Origin: Caulobacter sp. Root655
GTDB taxonomy: Bacteria > Pseudomonadota > Alphaproteobacteria > Caulobacterales > Caulobacteraceae
Length of the DNA: 64,000 bases
Assembly: GCF_001427665.1 (NCBI RefSeq)
Contig: NZ_LMHC01000025.1
Span: 140,035-204,034, forward strand
Reading direction: 5' to 3'
The position numbers and the translations under genes are program-made. Each line of letters begins with the position of its first letter. Within the stretch, counting starts at the first letter, position 1. Shown here piece after piece: positions 1 through 8,365 of this stretch. The notes beneath the pieces are model-generated. The model was not told the origin of the DNA. It ran no database searches and saw only the letters and a program-made list of their open reading frames with translations.

Positions 1-1
1 C

Positions 2-451
2 GACCACAGCGTCTGGCTGGGCTACCTGATCATGCTGCTGGCGCTGTCGGCGGTCCTGTTGGGCGTGAAGCAGCACCGCGACCGGGTTCTGGGCGGCGTC
101 ATCAAGTTCTGGCCCGCCTTCCTGGTGGGGCTGGGCATCGCCGTCATCGCCGGCCTGGTCTATGTGGCGATCTGGGAGGCCTATCTGGCGCTCACCCACT
201 ATACGTTCATGGATGGCTATATCGACAATATCCTGGCGGCCAAGCGCTCGGCCGGCGTCACCGGCGCCGCCTACCAGAAGCTGGCCGCCGAAATGGAGGC
301 CATGCGCCGCAACTATGCGAACCCGCTGTTTCGCATGCCGATGACCTTCGTCGAGATCTTCCCGGTCGGTCTGCTGGTCGCTCTGGCCAGCGCCGCCCTG
401 CTGCGGAACCCGCGCTTTCTGCCGGCGCGATCACGGCCGACGGCGGCCTAG
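2..451 (+). CDS. DUF4199-family membrane protein, 3' part
   Basis: The reading frame is open from the first bases of the window, so the gene starts upstream and only its last 149 codons are seen. The visible part has a helix ending in YLIMLLALSAVLLGVKQHRD, a second membrane segment (IKFWPAFLVGLGIAVIAGLVYV), a polar stretch and a last hydrophobic segment before the TAG stop. The GVKQHRD turn and the helix arrangement resemble DUF4199 proteins, small inner-membrane proteins of unknown function. The family call is by memory of the pattern. No partner gene can be seen. Confidence 0.6.
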   Translation, partial: DHSVWLGYLIMLLALSAVLLGVKQHRDRVLGGVIKFWPAFLVGLGIAVIAGLVYVAIWEAYLALTHYTFMDGYIDNILAAKRSAGVTGAAYQKLAAEMEAMRRNYANPLFRMPMTFVEIFPVGLLVALASAALLRNPRFLPARSRPTAA

Positions 452-484
452 GGGCGGGGGCTGGAAGATCGGTCTATCCTCGGC

Positions 485-787
485 GTGTCCGGAATGAAGC
501 TCGGCGAAATCAAGGCTCTAGAATTTCTCGATCTTTTTCGTCCTCACCCCTTCCAGCCTCGCGGATACTGCTCCCACCTGGAGGCACGGGGAGGGCGCAC
601 GTACGGCGACCGATGCGGCTTTCGGGGGTGGTCGAGCGGGAAGCGCTCGCCGGTGGTCTTTGGTGACGCCTTCGCGGCGGCCCAGGGCAGGTTCCCTGCA
701 ACATGGGACGAAGCCCTGGCGGCGGAGGATCGGCGGACGCGGCAGGTGTGGGCTGAAATCGCCCGCACGGTCCGGAAGGTTCGCTAA
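485..787 (+). CDS. Doubtful small hypothetical ORF
   Basis: A 100-codon frame with a GTG start and no clear ribosome binding site. The last 40 codons (AAAQGRFPATWDEALAAEDR and on to the stop) look protein-like and use high-GC codons. The middle part, rich in Arg, Gly, Cys and Trp, does not. It could be a real short protein, or the tail of a decayed gene. No family is recognised, and overlapping minus-strand frames are no more convincing. Confidence 0.25.
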   Translation: MSGMKLGEIKALEFLDLFRPHPFQPRGYCSHLEARGGRTYGDRCGFRGWSSGKRSPVVFGDAFAAAQGRFPATWDEALAAEDRRTRQVWAEIARTVRKVR

Positions 788-989
788 CCTTCCGCCCGCC
801 GGGGGCCTCCATCGGAGCGGGTTAAAAATCCGCGATCCGAAGGCTCTCGTCCGAAGACCACGCGAAGCGCTCGTCTTCGTCGAAACGGTATTCAAACTGC
901 AAATCATCCGGGCGAGGCCCGGGCGCTTCGCACCCTCCCCACCAACTCAGCGAGAGATCGCGTGAGGCGGCGAAGCCGCGCGTCCCAAG

Positions 990-1130
990 TCCTCCCCCCG
1001 TGGGGGAGGTGTCGGCGAAGCCGACGGTGGGGGGAGAGATCGGCCGATGGCCACGACCCGGATCGACGATCCTAAAACGCCCCCCACCGATCGCTGCGCG
1101 ATCGCCTCCCCCATAGGGGGAGGACCTGAA
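990..1130. repeat. Interspersed palindromic repeat pair
   Basis: Two palindromic units face each other. The first (about 990-1046) contains CCTCCCCCCGTGGGGGAGG followed by GTCGGCGAAGCCGAC. The second (about 1078-1124) has the same theme in opposite orientation, with a CGATCGCTGCGCGATCG palindrome and CCTCCCCCATAGGGGGAGG. The block lies just after the 3' end of hfsH (minus strand), where such elements often act as mRNA 3' ends. The rest of 788-1136 shows nothing gene-like. Confidence 0.6.
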
Positions 1131-1136
1131 ATGCGC

Positions 1137-1910
1137 CTACAGCCCGATCCGCCGCGCGCCCTCGGCCACCGTCACCACGTCGAACCCGGCCAGGATCGCC
1201 CCGTCGACCAGCCGCTCCAGCGCCCCGGTCGTGCAGCCCCAGGGCGACGGCTCCAGAGCCACGTCGTGGGTGTAGAGGATCAGCCAGGCCTTGCGGGCGT
1301 GGGCCTTGTCCAGCCAGTCCAGGGCCACGGCCTCGCCGTCCTCGCCCTCGATGCCGACGGCGGGGGCCTGGTTGAGGTCGGCGCCGTCGGCGATCAGGCC
1401 GTGGTGCAGGGCGCGCAGGGTCTTGAAGCGGCCGGCCAGGGCGGTCTTGGCCGGACTGGCGACGTCGCCATAGGGATAGGCGAAGCTGACCGGAACGCCC
1501 GTGCCCCACGACGCCAGGGCCGCGCCGTTGCGGTCGACGTCGGCCAGGGTCTGGTCCCGCGAGGACTGGCCGCAATCGAGGTGCGAGAAGGTGTGGCAGG
1601 CGATCTCGTGGCCGGCGGCGTGCAGCCGGGCGGCGTCCTCGCCGGTGGCGAAGCGGCCCATCGGACCCTCGCGGCCGGTCAGGCCAGCGGCGAAATAGTA
1701 GGTGCCGCGCAGGCCGCGCGCTTCCAGGACCTTGGCTCCAGCCTCGCAGGCCGTGGCCGGGGCGTCGTCGAAGCTGAACGAGACCATCGGCCGCTCAAGC
1801 CTGACCTTGGCCGGCCGGCGGTGGGCCAGACGGATCAGCCGCCGTCGCAGCTTGCCCTTCAGGCCGCGGTCCGGCTCGTAGGCGTCGACCTTTTCCATGG
1901 AGATCTGCAT
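1137..1910 (-). CDS. hfsH: Polysaccharide deacetylase, holdfast HfsH
   Basis: A 257-residue NodB-type carbohydrate esterase. In holdfast synthesis HfsH removes acetyl groups from N-acetylglucosamine units so that the adhesive polymer stays anchored and sticky. The metal/catalytic motif SFDD is at residues 46-49 and HTFSH (metal histidines) at 106-110, followed by a YPYGD motif near 145 and THD near 214. There is no signal peptide, which fits a cytoplasmic or membrane-peripheral enzyme. It is the last gene of the hfsEFGH block, starting one base after the hfsG stop. Met5 is a possible alternative start. The hfsH name rests on gene order plus family. Confidence 0.85.
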   Translation of the reverse strand: MQISMEKVDAYEPDRGLKGKLRRRLIRLAHRRPAKVRLERPMVSFSFDDAPATACEAGAKVLEARGLRGTYYFAAGLTGREGPMGRFATGEDAARLHAAGHEIACHTFSHLDCGQSSRDQTLADVDRNGAALASWGTGVPVSFAYPYGDVASPAKTALAGRFKTLRALHHGLIADGADLNQAPAVGIEGEDGEAVALDWLDKAHARKAWLILYTHDVALEPSPWGCTTGALERLVDGAILAGFDVVTVAEGARRIGL

Positions 1911-1911
1911 G

Positions 1912-2871
1912 TCAGACGGCGTCCGAATAGAGGGCGGCCCGGTAGAGCCGCATGGCGAAGGCGCGAAGCGGCGTCGGGGCCGCCTCGGCCAGGGCGAGGG
2001 ACTTCAGCATCGGCCGCCAGCTGGCTCGCAAAGGCAAGGGCTTCAGCGCCTTGGCCACGCGATAGCTGGGATAGCCGCTGACCACATCGAAATGGCTCTT
2101 CACCACCCGGGCGAAATTGGCCGCCGACTGCTCGTACTTGGCCGCCAGGGCCGGCGCGGTGTCGAGGCCCAGATGGGTGGCGGAGTTGTCGATGTGGGCG
2201 ATCGGATACAGCCGGGCCACCCGCATGGCCCACTCGACGTCCTCCCAGCCCCAGCCGGCGAAGCCTTCATCGAACCCGATGGTTTCGAAGACGTCGCGGC
2301 GGACCAGCAGGTTGGACGTGAAGACGTGCTTCTCGGGAGCCCTGGCCCGCTCCGGGGCCGGGGTGCAGTCGCTCTTCAGGGCCATGGCCCTGTGCAGTTC
2401 ATGCTCGGGCCGGCGAGGGGTCTGGTCCAGGGTGAAGCCGCCGAACGCCACGGCGGTGTCGTCGCTTTCGGCCAGGGCGGTCCAGCGGGCCAGGAAGCCG
2501 ATCGGGTCGGGCAGCATGTCGCTGTCGAGGAACAGCAGGTGGCGGCCCCGGGCGTGGCGGGCCAGGCGGTTGCGGCCCTTGGCGCGGCCCTCGTTGGACG
2601 ACAGGGTGATCAGCCGGGCGGGCAGCTTGAGGCGCTCGATCCGCGTGGCCATGCGCCGGGCCAGGGCCTCGTCGCCGCCGCCGTCGTCCAGCAGCACGAT
2701 CTCGGCGTGGACCCCCGGTTCGTCCAGGGCCTTGAGCAGGGCGCCGGGGTCGTCGCGGAAGGTCGGGATCAGCACCGACAGGCGGGGTTTGGCCCCCTTC
2801 TTGTCAAAAGCCGCCCAGGCGACGTTGTCGGTCAGGGTTTCGCCGATGGGGTTCTGTACAATGGCGGTCAT
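1912..2871 (-). CDS. hfsG: Family 2 glycosyltransferase, holdfast HfsG
   Basis: A 319-residue GT-A fold glycosyltransferase expected to add a sugar to the lipid-linked holdfast repeat on the cytoplasmic face of the inner membrane. The nucleotide-sugar strand LSVLIPTF is at 31-38, the DD pair at 62-63, the metal-binding DSD at 116-118 and GWGWED, carrying the catalytic-base acidic pair, at 206-211. The ATG chosen overlaps the hfsF stop (ATGA), and translation probably couples to hfsF. The frame stays open far upstream, but that part is antisense-like sequence inside hfsF and is not homologous to the family. Confidence 0.85.
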   Translation of the reverse strand: MTAIVQNPIGETLTDNVAWAAFDKKGAKPRLSVLIPTFRDDPGALLKALDEPGVHAEIVLLDDGGGDEALARRMATRIERLKLPARLITLSSNEGRAKGRNRLARHARGRHLLFLDSDMLPDPIGFLARWTALAESDDTAVAFGGFTLDQTPRRPEHELHRAMALKSDCTPAPERARAPEKHVFTSNLLVRRDVFETIGFDEGFAGWGWEDVEWAMRVARLYPIAHIDNSATHLGLDTAPALAAKYEQSAANFARVVKSHFDVVSGYPSYRVAKALKPLPLRASWRPMLKSLALAEAAPTPLRAFAMRLYRAALYSDAV

Positions 2872-4325
2872 GCGGGCCCCTCGCTGGCGGTTCCGAAACG
2901 GCGCTGGACGATCTCGGTAAGGCGGCCCCGCAGGCCACCGGCGTCGAGGCCTAGGACGACCAGGCCGTAGACCAGGGCGCCGAGCGAGGCCTTGACGATC
3001 AGTTCGGCCACGCCGCCGAAGGCGGGCGTGGCCAGCACGGCGGCGGCCATCAGGGCGCAGGCCAGGCCGGCCTTCAGCAGGCTGGACCATGGCACGGGCA
3101 GGCGGCAGGCGCGTCGGCCCAGGATCGCGGCGCCGATCGCGCCGATCCCGTAGCTGGCGGCGGTCGACCACAGGGCCCCGTCCAGGCCGAAGCGCGGGAT
3201 CAGCAGCAGGTTGAGGGCGACGTTGGCGCCGGCCGGAATGGCCATGCAGGCGATCAGCATCATCGTCCGCTTGCCCAGGGTGAAGGCCTGCAGCAGGTAA
3301 TAGGTCGTCACGCCCGACAGCCAGCCGGCCAGGGCGATCCACGGCACCACCGCGCCGGCCCCGGCGCTGAGCTCGGCCCCGACCATCACCTGCGCCAACG
3401 GACGGCCGACCAGGGCCAGGCCGACGGCGGCCGGCAGGGTCAGCAGCACCATGAAGCTGGCCTGTTCCTGGGCGGCGTCCTTGAGGGCCGTGTGGCCGCC
3501 GCGCTCCAGGGCCGCCACCATGGCGGGCCCGCCGGCCATGCCCAGCCAGATGAACACCACGTCCAGCGTGCGGCTGCCCAGCGAATAGCTGGCGTGATAG
3601 ACGCCCACCGCCTGCTCGTTGAGGAAGGCGGCCAGCAGGAAGCGGTCGGTGGTCGACAGCACCAGGGCCAGGATCAGCGACAGCGCCACCGGCAGGCCAT
3701 AGGCGGCGTAGGCCTTGGCCATCGCCGGGTCATAGCGGCCGCCTTGGGCGCGACGCAGGTCGGCCGGCAGCACGAACACCAGGCACAGCAGCGAGATCGC
3801 CCCCATGCCCAGCAGCGGCGCGGCGCCGCCCAGGCCGACCAGGGCCAGGACCAGGCCCAGCAGGAAGCCGCCCACGGTCTGGACGATGTCGAGCAGGGCC
3901 GCGCTCGAAACCTCGCCGGCCGCGCGGCGGCGCTCTTGCGACAGTTTGGTCAGGCTCTTGACCACCACGGCGGCGAAGGCGGCGGCGACGGCGACCTTCA
4001 GCGGGGCCGACAACGGCGCGAACCGCAGCACCAGGGCGGCGGCGACCGGCACGACCAGGGCCAGGGCGAACCACAGGCGATAGAGGGTGGCGAAGTGGTC
4101 GGGCAGCCGGCCGTCCTCGTCCTGCCGGGCGTGGAAGCGGGCCATCGAGGCTTCTGTCCAAGTGAGCAGGATGGTCTGGGTCAGGCTGAGGGCCGAGAAG
4201 GCCAGGGCGTAGACGCCGTACTGCTCCGGCGTCAGGACGCGGGTGAACAGCACGATGGTGAGCAGTCCCACCACGCCTTGGGCGATATTGACCGGCAGGT
4301 ATCCGAGTACGCCACGCCAGAACAT
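2868..4325 (-). CDS. hfsF: Polysaccharide flippase, holdfast HfsF
   Basis: A 485-residue polytopic membrane protein of the Wzx/MATE-like polysaccharide exporter class, with about 12-14 hydrophobic helices from residue 5 on. It should flip the undecaprenyl-linked holdfast repeat across the inner membrane. The start MFWRGVLGYLPVNIAQG matches the usual first helix of these flippases. It lies 11 bases after the hfsE stop and its own stop overlaps the hfsG start. The frame is open for another kilobase upstream through hfsE, but that extension is Arg/Pro-rich shadow sequence and was excluded. Confidence 0.85.
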   Translation of the reverse strand: MFWRGVLGYLPVNIAQGVVGLLTIVLFTRVLTPEQYGVYALAFSALSLTQTILLTWTEASMARFHARQDEDGRLPDHFATLYRLWFALALVVPVAAALVLRFAPLSAPLKVAVAAAFAAVVVKSLTKLSQERRRAAGEVSSAALLDIVQTVGGFLLGLVLALVGLGGAAPLLGMGAISLLCLVFVLPADLRRAQGGRYDPAMAKAYAAYGLPVALSLILALVLSTTDRFLLAAFLNEQAVGVYHASYSLGSRTLDVVFIWLGMAGGPAMVAALERGGHTALKDAAQEQASFMVLLTLPAAVGLALVGRPLAQVMVGAELSAGAGAVVPWIALAGWLSGVTTYYLLQAFTLGKRTMMLIACMAIPAGANVALNLLLIPRFGLDGALWSTAASYGIGAIGAAILGRRACRLPVPWSSLLKAGLACALMAAAVLATPAFGGVAELIVKASLGALVYGLVVLGLDAGGLRGRLTEIVQRRFGTASEGPA

Positions 4326-4336
4326 GTTGGGGGCCC

Positions 4337-5854
4337 TCAGCGCACCGCCGACCGATCCCCCAGCAGGCAGGGGACGGTCATGGCGATGATGTAGAGGTCC
4401 AGCCAGAACGACTGGCGCTCGATATAGTCGACGTCCAGGGCGACGCGTTCCTGCACCAGCTGCGCGGTGTCGACCGGACCGCGCGAGCCGTTGATCGCCG
4501 CCCAGCCGGTGACGCCCGGCTTCATGCGGTGGCGGTGGGCGTAGTGGGCGACCAGCTTGGCCGACTCCACGTCGCCGCTTTTCATGCCGATGGCGTGGGG
4601 GCGGGGGCCGACCATCGACATCTCGCCCTTCAGCACGTTGAACAGCTGGGGCAGTTCGTCGAGGCTGGTCTTGCGGATGAACTTGCCGATCTTGGTGACG
4701 CGGTCGTCGTCGGCCGTGACCTGGCGGGCGGCCTTGGCGTCGGCCATCTCGTGGCGCATCGAGCGGAACTTCCAGACCCTGATCGCCTCGTTGTTGAAGC
4801 CGTGGCGACTCTGGCGGAAGAACACCGGGCCGGGGCTGTCCAGCTTGATGGCGAGGGCGGTCAGCAGCATGATCGGCGAGGCGACCAGCAGGCCGAGACC
4901 TCCGACGACCAGGTCCTGGGCGCGCTTGGCGACGGCCCGGCGGGCGTCGGTGGTCGCGCCCGACAGGTCGACGAAGCGGGCCAGGGACGCGTTGCGCTCG
5001 GCCTCTCGGCCGACGTCGACGAACAGGCTGACGGGATTGGGCAGCACTTCCAGGCGCTCGACCAACTGGCGGACGCGGATCTGGGCGGTCGAGGTCACGG
5101 CGATGATGACGCGGTCGACATAGGGCATGATGCGGTGGTCGATCAGGGCGTTGGTGTCGCCGAGCACCGGCACGCCCATCACTTGGGACGGGGCGCGGCC
5201 GGCGCGGTCGTCGAAGACGCCCAGCACGTTGACGTCGCCGGTCGCCAGGGCGGCGCGGATGAAGCGCTCGGCATTGACCGTGGCGCCCACCACCACGACG
5301 TTGGGGGTCAGGCGACCTTCGCGGCGGCCATGGTCGATGATCCGCCACCAGGCGGCATGCAGCAGGCAGATGACGGCGATCACGCCCAGGCCCCAGCCGG
5401 CGACGATCCCAGTGGCGCGGACCTGGTCGAAAACCAGGTTGGCGACCAGGACCACCAGGGCGGCGGCGCCGAACGCCGCCAGAACGCGCAGGCCGTGTCG
5501 CTGGAAGGTGTCGCGCCGATGGAAGGCGTAGGCCTCCAACCCATAGAGCGCCGGAGCGAGGGCAAGGGCGCCGAGCACCAGCGGCGCGAAGGCCCCGGCC
5601 GTCAAACGCGCGGCGACGATGACCGCGACGGTCACCGCGCCGACGGCGACGGCGTCGACGACCCGGAAGATTCTTGAAAGGCTGCGGACCTGCATGCGGG
5701 CCCGGGCCGGAACCAGTCGACCAGGCCGGAACGGCCCGCGCCGGCCGACGCCGACCGCGTCGTCGTCCTCGACCACCGAGCGTTGCGACGCCGCCTGGAC
5801 GTCAGCCACGCGGACGTCTTCGGTCTCAACAGGATGTGCGATTGCCGACGACAT
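4337..5854 (-). CDS. hfsE: Undecaprenyl-phosphate sugar phosphotransferase, holdfast HfsE
   Basis: A 505-residue polyisoprenyl-phosphate hexose-1-phosphate transferase (WbaP/WcaJ type). It loads the first sugar phosphate onto undecaprenyl phosphate and so starts holdfast repeat synthesis. A poorly conserved N-terminal tail of about 55 residues precedes four hydrophobic helices (about 65-175), a Rossmann-like soluble domain beginning NVVVVGATVNAERF, and the catalytic C-terminal domain with PGPVFFRQSRHG, KFRSM, KTSLDELPQLFNVLKGEMS and VGPRP. Caulobacter has paralogues (PssY, PssZ), so the symbol depends on the hfsFGH genes that follow. The stop is 11 bases before hfsF. Confidence 0.85.
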   Translation of the reverse strand: MSSAIAHPVETEDVRVADVQAASQRSVVEDDDAVGVGRRGPFRPGRLVPARARMQVRSLSRIFRVVDAVAVGAVTVAVIVAARLTAGAFAPLVLGALALAPALYGLEAYAFHRRDTFQRHGLRVLAAFGAAALVVLVANLVFDQVRATGIVAGWGLGVIAVICLLHAAWWRIIDHGRREGRLTPNVVVVGATVNAERFIRAALATGDVNVLGVFDDRAGRAPSQVMGVPVLGDTNALIDHRIMPYVDRVIIAVTSTAQIRVRQLVERLEVLPNPVSLFVDVGREAERNASLARFVDLSGATTDARRAVAKRAQDLVVGGLGLLVASPIMLLTALAIKLDSPGPVFFRQSRHGFNNEAIRVWKFRSMRHEMADAKAARQVTADDDRVTKIGKFIRKTSLDELPQLFNVLKGEMSMVGPRPHAIGMKSGDVESAKLVAHYAHRHRMKPGVTGWAAINGSRGPVDTAQLVQERVALDVDYIERQSFWLDLYIIAMTVPCLLGDRSAVR

Positions 5855-5985
5855 GAGCCCCGAGCCCGTTGCAGAACGGGGTTCATCCTAGTCCCACGGT
5901 CTGAGCTTCACGTTAACGCGGATTTTTCCGACAGCTCGATTGTCACGACGCGGCGAACAGGCTATCGAACCGCTCCCTCTCAGGA

Positions 5986-6076
5986 GGAGACGTGGCCGAG
6001 AGGCTGAAGGCACCGCTTTGCTAAAGCGGCATACCCCAAAAGGGTATCGAGGGTTCGAATCCCTCCGTCTCCGCCA
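5986..6076 (+). tRNA. tRNA-Ser, anticodon GCT
   Basis: A class II tRNA of 91 bases. The acceptor arm GGAGACG pairs with CGTCTCC, discriminator G, and CCA is encoded. The anticodon stem CCGCT/AGCGG holds loop TTGCTAA, giving anticodon GCT for AGC/AGU codons. A long variable arm (ATACCCC..AAAGGGTAT) and the T loop GGTTCGAATCC are clear. It is divergent from hfsE, and an integrase remnant lies just downstream, so its 3' end probably served as an attachment site. Confidence 0.95.
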
Positions 6077-6086
6077 ACCCCCTCAA

Positions 6087-6265
6087 CATGATCGAGCCGC
6101 TTCGTCGGTGCGGGGACAATTGGACGCCAATGACGGCGCTGGCCTTGGCCGCTTCGGCCCCCTTGTCGGCCCGGTCGGTCCACTTTGCGTAGACCTTGAA
6201 GACCATGGCCATGGTCGAATGACCGAGCTGTTTGGCGATCCAGGCTGGGTTGACGATCGGCGCCC
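6087..6265 (-). pseudogene. Tyrosine recombinase (integrase) C-terminal remnant
   Basis: About 60 codons on the minus strand match the end of phage/island integrases: NPAWIAKQLGHSTMAMVFKV followed by YAKW. They contain the LGH box and the catalytic tyrosine. The upstream box (HxLRH) and the whole N-terminal part are missing. Homology-like sequence stops abruptly near 6265 and the frame runs into the tRNA at its other end, with no proper stop. Such remnants beside a tRNA 3' end mark a lost or eroded integrated element. Confidence 0.7.
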
Positions 6266-6344
6266 CGCTCGAAGTTGACTTATCATTTCGCTTGCCGTCC
6301 CCTCGGGTTGCGCATCGTGGAACCGCGCACGGGGCGAGGGGCGT

Positions 6345-6908
6345 ATGTCCGGTTGGAACCAAAGGGTTAGGTTCGGGGCGTTGCTGGCTGTCTTGGCGGT
6401 GCTGTCGAGCGGTTTCGCGCCGGCCGAGCCCTACACCAAGCCCACGGCCCATCAGGTCAAGAGGTTCGACACGGTTGGCCGCCTCGTCGCCGAGGCCCCG
6501 TGGTGCGAGCGCCTGGGCTTCATCGTCGATCGCGTGAAGATGGACGCCGCGGTCAGCGCGGCCATCGTCGAGGCGCAACGGGCCGGGCTCGACTATCTCG
6601 CCGGCGATGATCTGCTGAACACCGCCATGCGCGCCAATATGGATCGGTTCCAAACCGAGGACGTCGTCGCCTATGAGGCCGCCGGCTCATCTGCCGCAGC
6701 GCTACGGAAGGCCGTTGATGGCTTGGTCGCCGCGCACGCGTCCAGTTGCGCCGCGTTCGTTGGCGATGAGTTTGCTGGCGGCGCCTTGACCGGACCTGCC
6801 GGCGATGTCCTGGCGATCCAGAAGCAAAAGCAGATCGCCGATCTCATCGTCCGTCGGGAGGCGTGGAGCCGCATACGCCAAGCGGCCCTCAGGCAAGGTC
6901 CGACCTAG
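6345..6908 (+). CDS. Hypothetical secreted protein
   Basis: A 187-residue protein with a plausible signal peptide: MSGWNQRVRFG, then the hydrophobic core ALLAVLAVLSSGFA and cleavage near PAEP. The mature part is mostly helical with two cysteines (about residues 54 and 135). No family is recognised. It stands alone on the plus strand between the integrase remnant and the T2SS region, so it may be leftover cargo of the vanished island or an ordinary envelope protein. Confidence 0.55.
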   Translation: MSGWNQRVRFGALLAVLAVLSSGFAPAEPYTKPTAHQVKRFDTVGRLVAEAPWCERLGFIVDRVKMDAAVSAAIVEAQRAGLDYLAGDDLLNTAMRANMDRFQTEDVVAYEAAGSSAAALRKAVDGLVAAHASSCAAFVGDEFAGGALTGPAGDVLAIQKQKQIADLIVRREAWSRIRQAALRQGPT

Positions 6909-7040
6909 GTTACCCGCGCCGGCGGAGCCGTCCTCACCTGTAGCTGCGATGCGGCGGGAAATCGCACGTCGCAAACTGTCACGGGGGTCAATCGTGTCCC
7001 CGTTGCGAGCGGCGACAGCGTCTCGACCAACCCACCACGT

Positions 7041-7889
7041 TTATCGCGACGCCGCGAACCCGACTGTGATTGGCGCGCCGTTGGCGCCGTCCGGGCCTCG
7101 GTAGGGCAGGCACCCGCCCAGGGCCGCCAGGGCCCGAGCCTCGGCGACGAGGCGGGCTTCGTCGGGCGCGGCGCCTGAGGGGCGAACGATCTTGGGCGGC
7201 GTTGCGATCATGCCCCGCGCATCCAGGACCACCTCCAGCGTGACCGGAACGGTCGATCGGCCCGGCAGCTTGCGCCAGCACGGCTCCAGAAAGCCCCAGA
7301 GCGATCCCGATCCAGCCGAGGCCTTGACGTCGCTGTTGGCGGAAGAACGCGGACCGGCCTTGTCCAGTGGCTTGGCGTCGGGCGCGCGGGCGTCGGCGCC
7401 CCGGCCGCCGTCGTCACGATCGGACTTGCCGGACGCGGCGGCGTCACGCGCCGCCCGGTCTCGCCGCACGGCGTCGAACAGCGCGCCGAGGCTGGGTTTC
7501 TGCGGCGTGGTCGCGCTGGCGATGACCACCTCGGGCTGGGCCTGCCGCATCCGGGCCATCATGGCCGCCAATATCGCCGCATCCTGGGACGCCTGCGTGG
7601 TCGAGGTGTCGGTGGCCTCCGGCCGGCGTAGGCCCGAAAGCGACAAGACGATATAGGGTTCGACGGCCTCGGCTCCTGCCTGGCCGCCAGCCGCAAGGAC
7701 GCCGCCAGGGGGGGAGCCGAGGAAGGCGCAGAGCAGCGCTATGTGCAGGGCGACCGCTCCGCCGAAGGCCGCCAGGCGACGGTTGCGGCGTCCGGCGCGC
7801 GAATCGTCGAAGGCGACGACCCGGAAGGGAGGAAACTGGGTCGGTCTCATTGTCGACGCGCCAATTAGTACTGGTTGCATCCCCTGCAT
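7041..7889 (-). CDS. TonB/TolA-like periplasmic protein next to T2SS
   Basis: About 282 residues. A basic N-terminal stretch (GRRNRRLAAFGG) is followed by one membrane helix at about 43-60 (VALHIALLCAFLG), a low-complexity Ala/Asp/Lys-rich linker rich in D-R-D pieces, and a C-terminal domain of about 80 residues with CWRKLP, VTLEVVLDARGMI and ARALAALGGCLPY. This layout is that of TonB or TolA C-terminal domain proteins. It is divergent from the T2SS operon and may share its promoter region (7890-7969). Its role in secretion is only inferred from position. Start codons at 7889, 7880 and 7850 are all possible. Confidence 0.5.
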   Translation of the reverse strand: MQGMQPVLIGASTMRPTQFPPFRVVAFDDSRAGRRNRRLAAFGGAVALHIALLCAFLGSPPGGVLAAGGQAGAEAVEPYIVLSLSGLRRPEATDTSTTQASQDAAILAAMMARMRQAQPEVVIASATTPQKPSLGALFDAVRRDRAARDAAASGKSDRDDGGRGADARAPDAKPLDKAGPRSSANSDVKASAGSGSLWGFLEPCWRKLPGRSTVPVTLEVVLDARGMIATPPKIVRPSGAAPDEARLVAEARALAALGGCLPYRGPDGANGAPITVGFAASR

Positions 7890-7969
7890 ATATGATAGTT
7901 TAAGGTGATCAAATACTGACGCTTGATGGGGCGGCGTCGCGCTGAAATCGGCGTGCGTCGGGGGTTGAG

Positions 7970-8365
7970 ATTTCGCTTATACGTGCATCGCGCCGTCCTG
8001 CAGGCGGCACGGCGGGCTTTGCCGCCGTCGACGCCCTGGTCGCCCTGGTCATCCTGTCCAGCGCACTGGGGTTGAGCCTAGTTGCGACCCAGAGCGCCCG
8101 CAAGGTGGCCGCCCAGGCCGCGCAGACCCGGCGGACCGAAGCCCTGTGCCGATACCTCCTGGCGACCGGCGCCGGCGTCGTCGGTGTCACCGCCGGCCGG
8201 TCCTCGGGGCTGGACTGGCGGTTGGAGGTCAAGCCGGTCTCGTCCAGCCCTCACGCTCCGGAGTCGCGGCTGTGCGACGCTTCAGTGGCCGTGCGCGCGC
8301 CAGGCCGCGGACAGACTTTCGTCATGTCGACCACAGCGGTCTGCCAAGAGGAGCCAGCGGCATGA
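7970..8365 (+). CDS. gspI: Minor pseudopilin GspI-like
   Basis: First gene of the T2SS operon. The product shows a prepilin signal: a short basic leader ending in GGTAG, cleavage before FAAVDALVALVILSSALG (Asp instead of Glu at mature position 5), then a long amphipathic helix and a small Cys-containing C-terminal part. Minor pseudopilins GspI/J/K form the tip of the T2SS pseudopilus in the periplasm. No ATG, GTG or TTG occurs in frame between the stop at 7943 and the start of the hydrophobic helix. ATT at 7970 (after a GGGGG run) or ATA at 7979 would have to be used, or there is a frameshift from an ATG at 7926. Its stop overlaps gspJ (ATGA). Confidence 0.55.
   Translation: MSLIRASRRPAGGTAGFAAVDALVALVILSSALGLSLVATQSARKVAAQAAQTRRTEALCRYLLATGAGVVGVTAGRSSGLDWRLEVKPVSSSPHAPESRLCDASVAVRAPGRGQTFVMSTTAVCQEEPAA

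Noticed and set aside
2868..5348. An 826-codon minus-strand frame covering hfsF and most of hfsE
   Set aside because: Only the part from 4325 down has flippase sequence. The upstream half is Arg/Pro-rich shadow of hfsE in another frame.
6021..6653. A 210-codon minus-strand ORF running through the tRNA-Ser gene
   Set aside because: Its end (AETEGFEPSIP) is the tRNA translated backwards and its start has no protein-like character. Only the integrase-like middle is meaningful, as a remnant.
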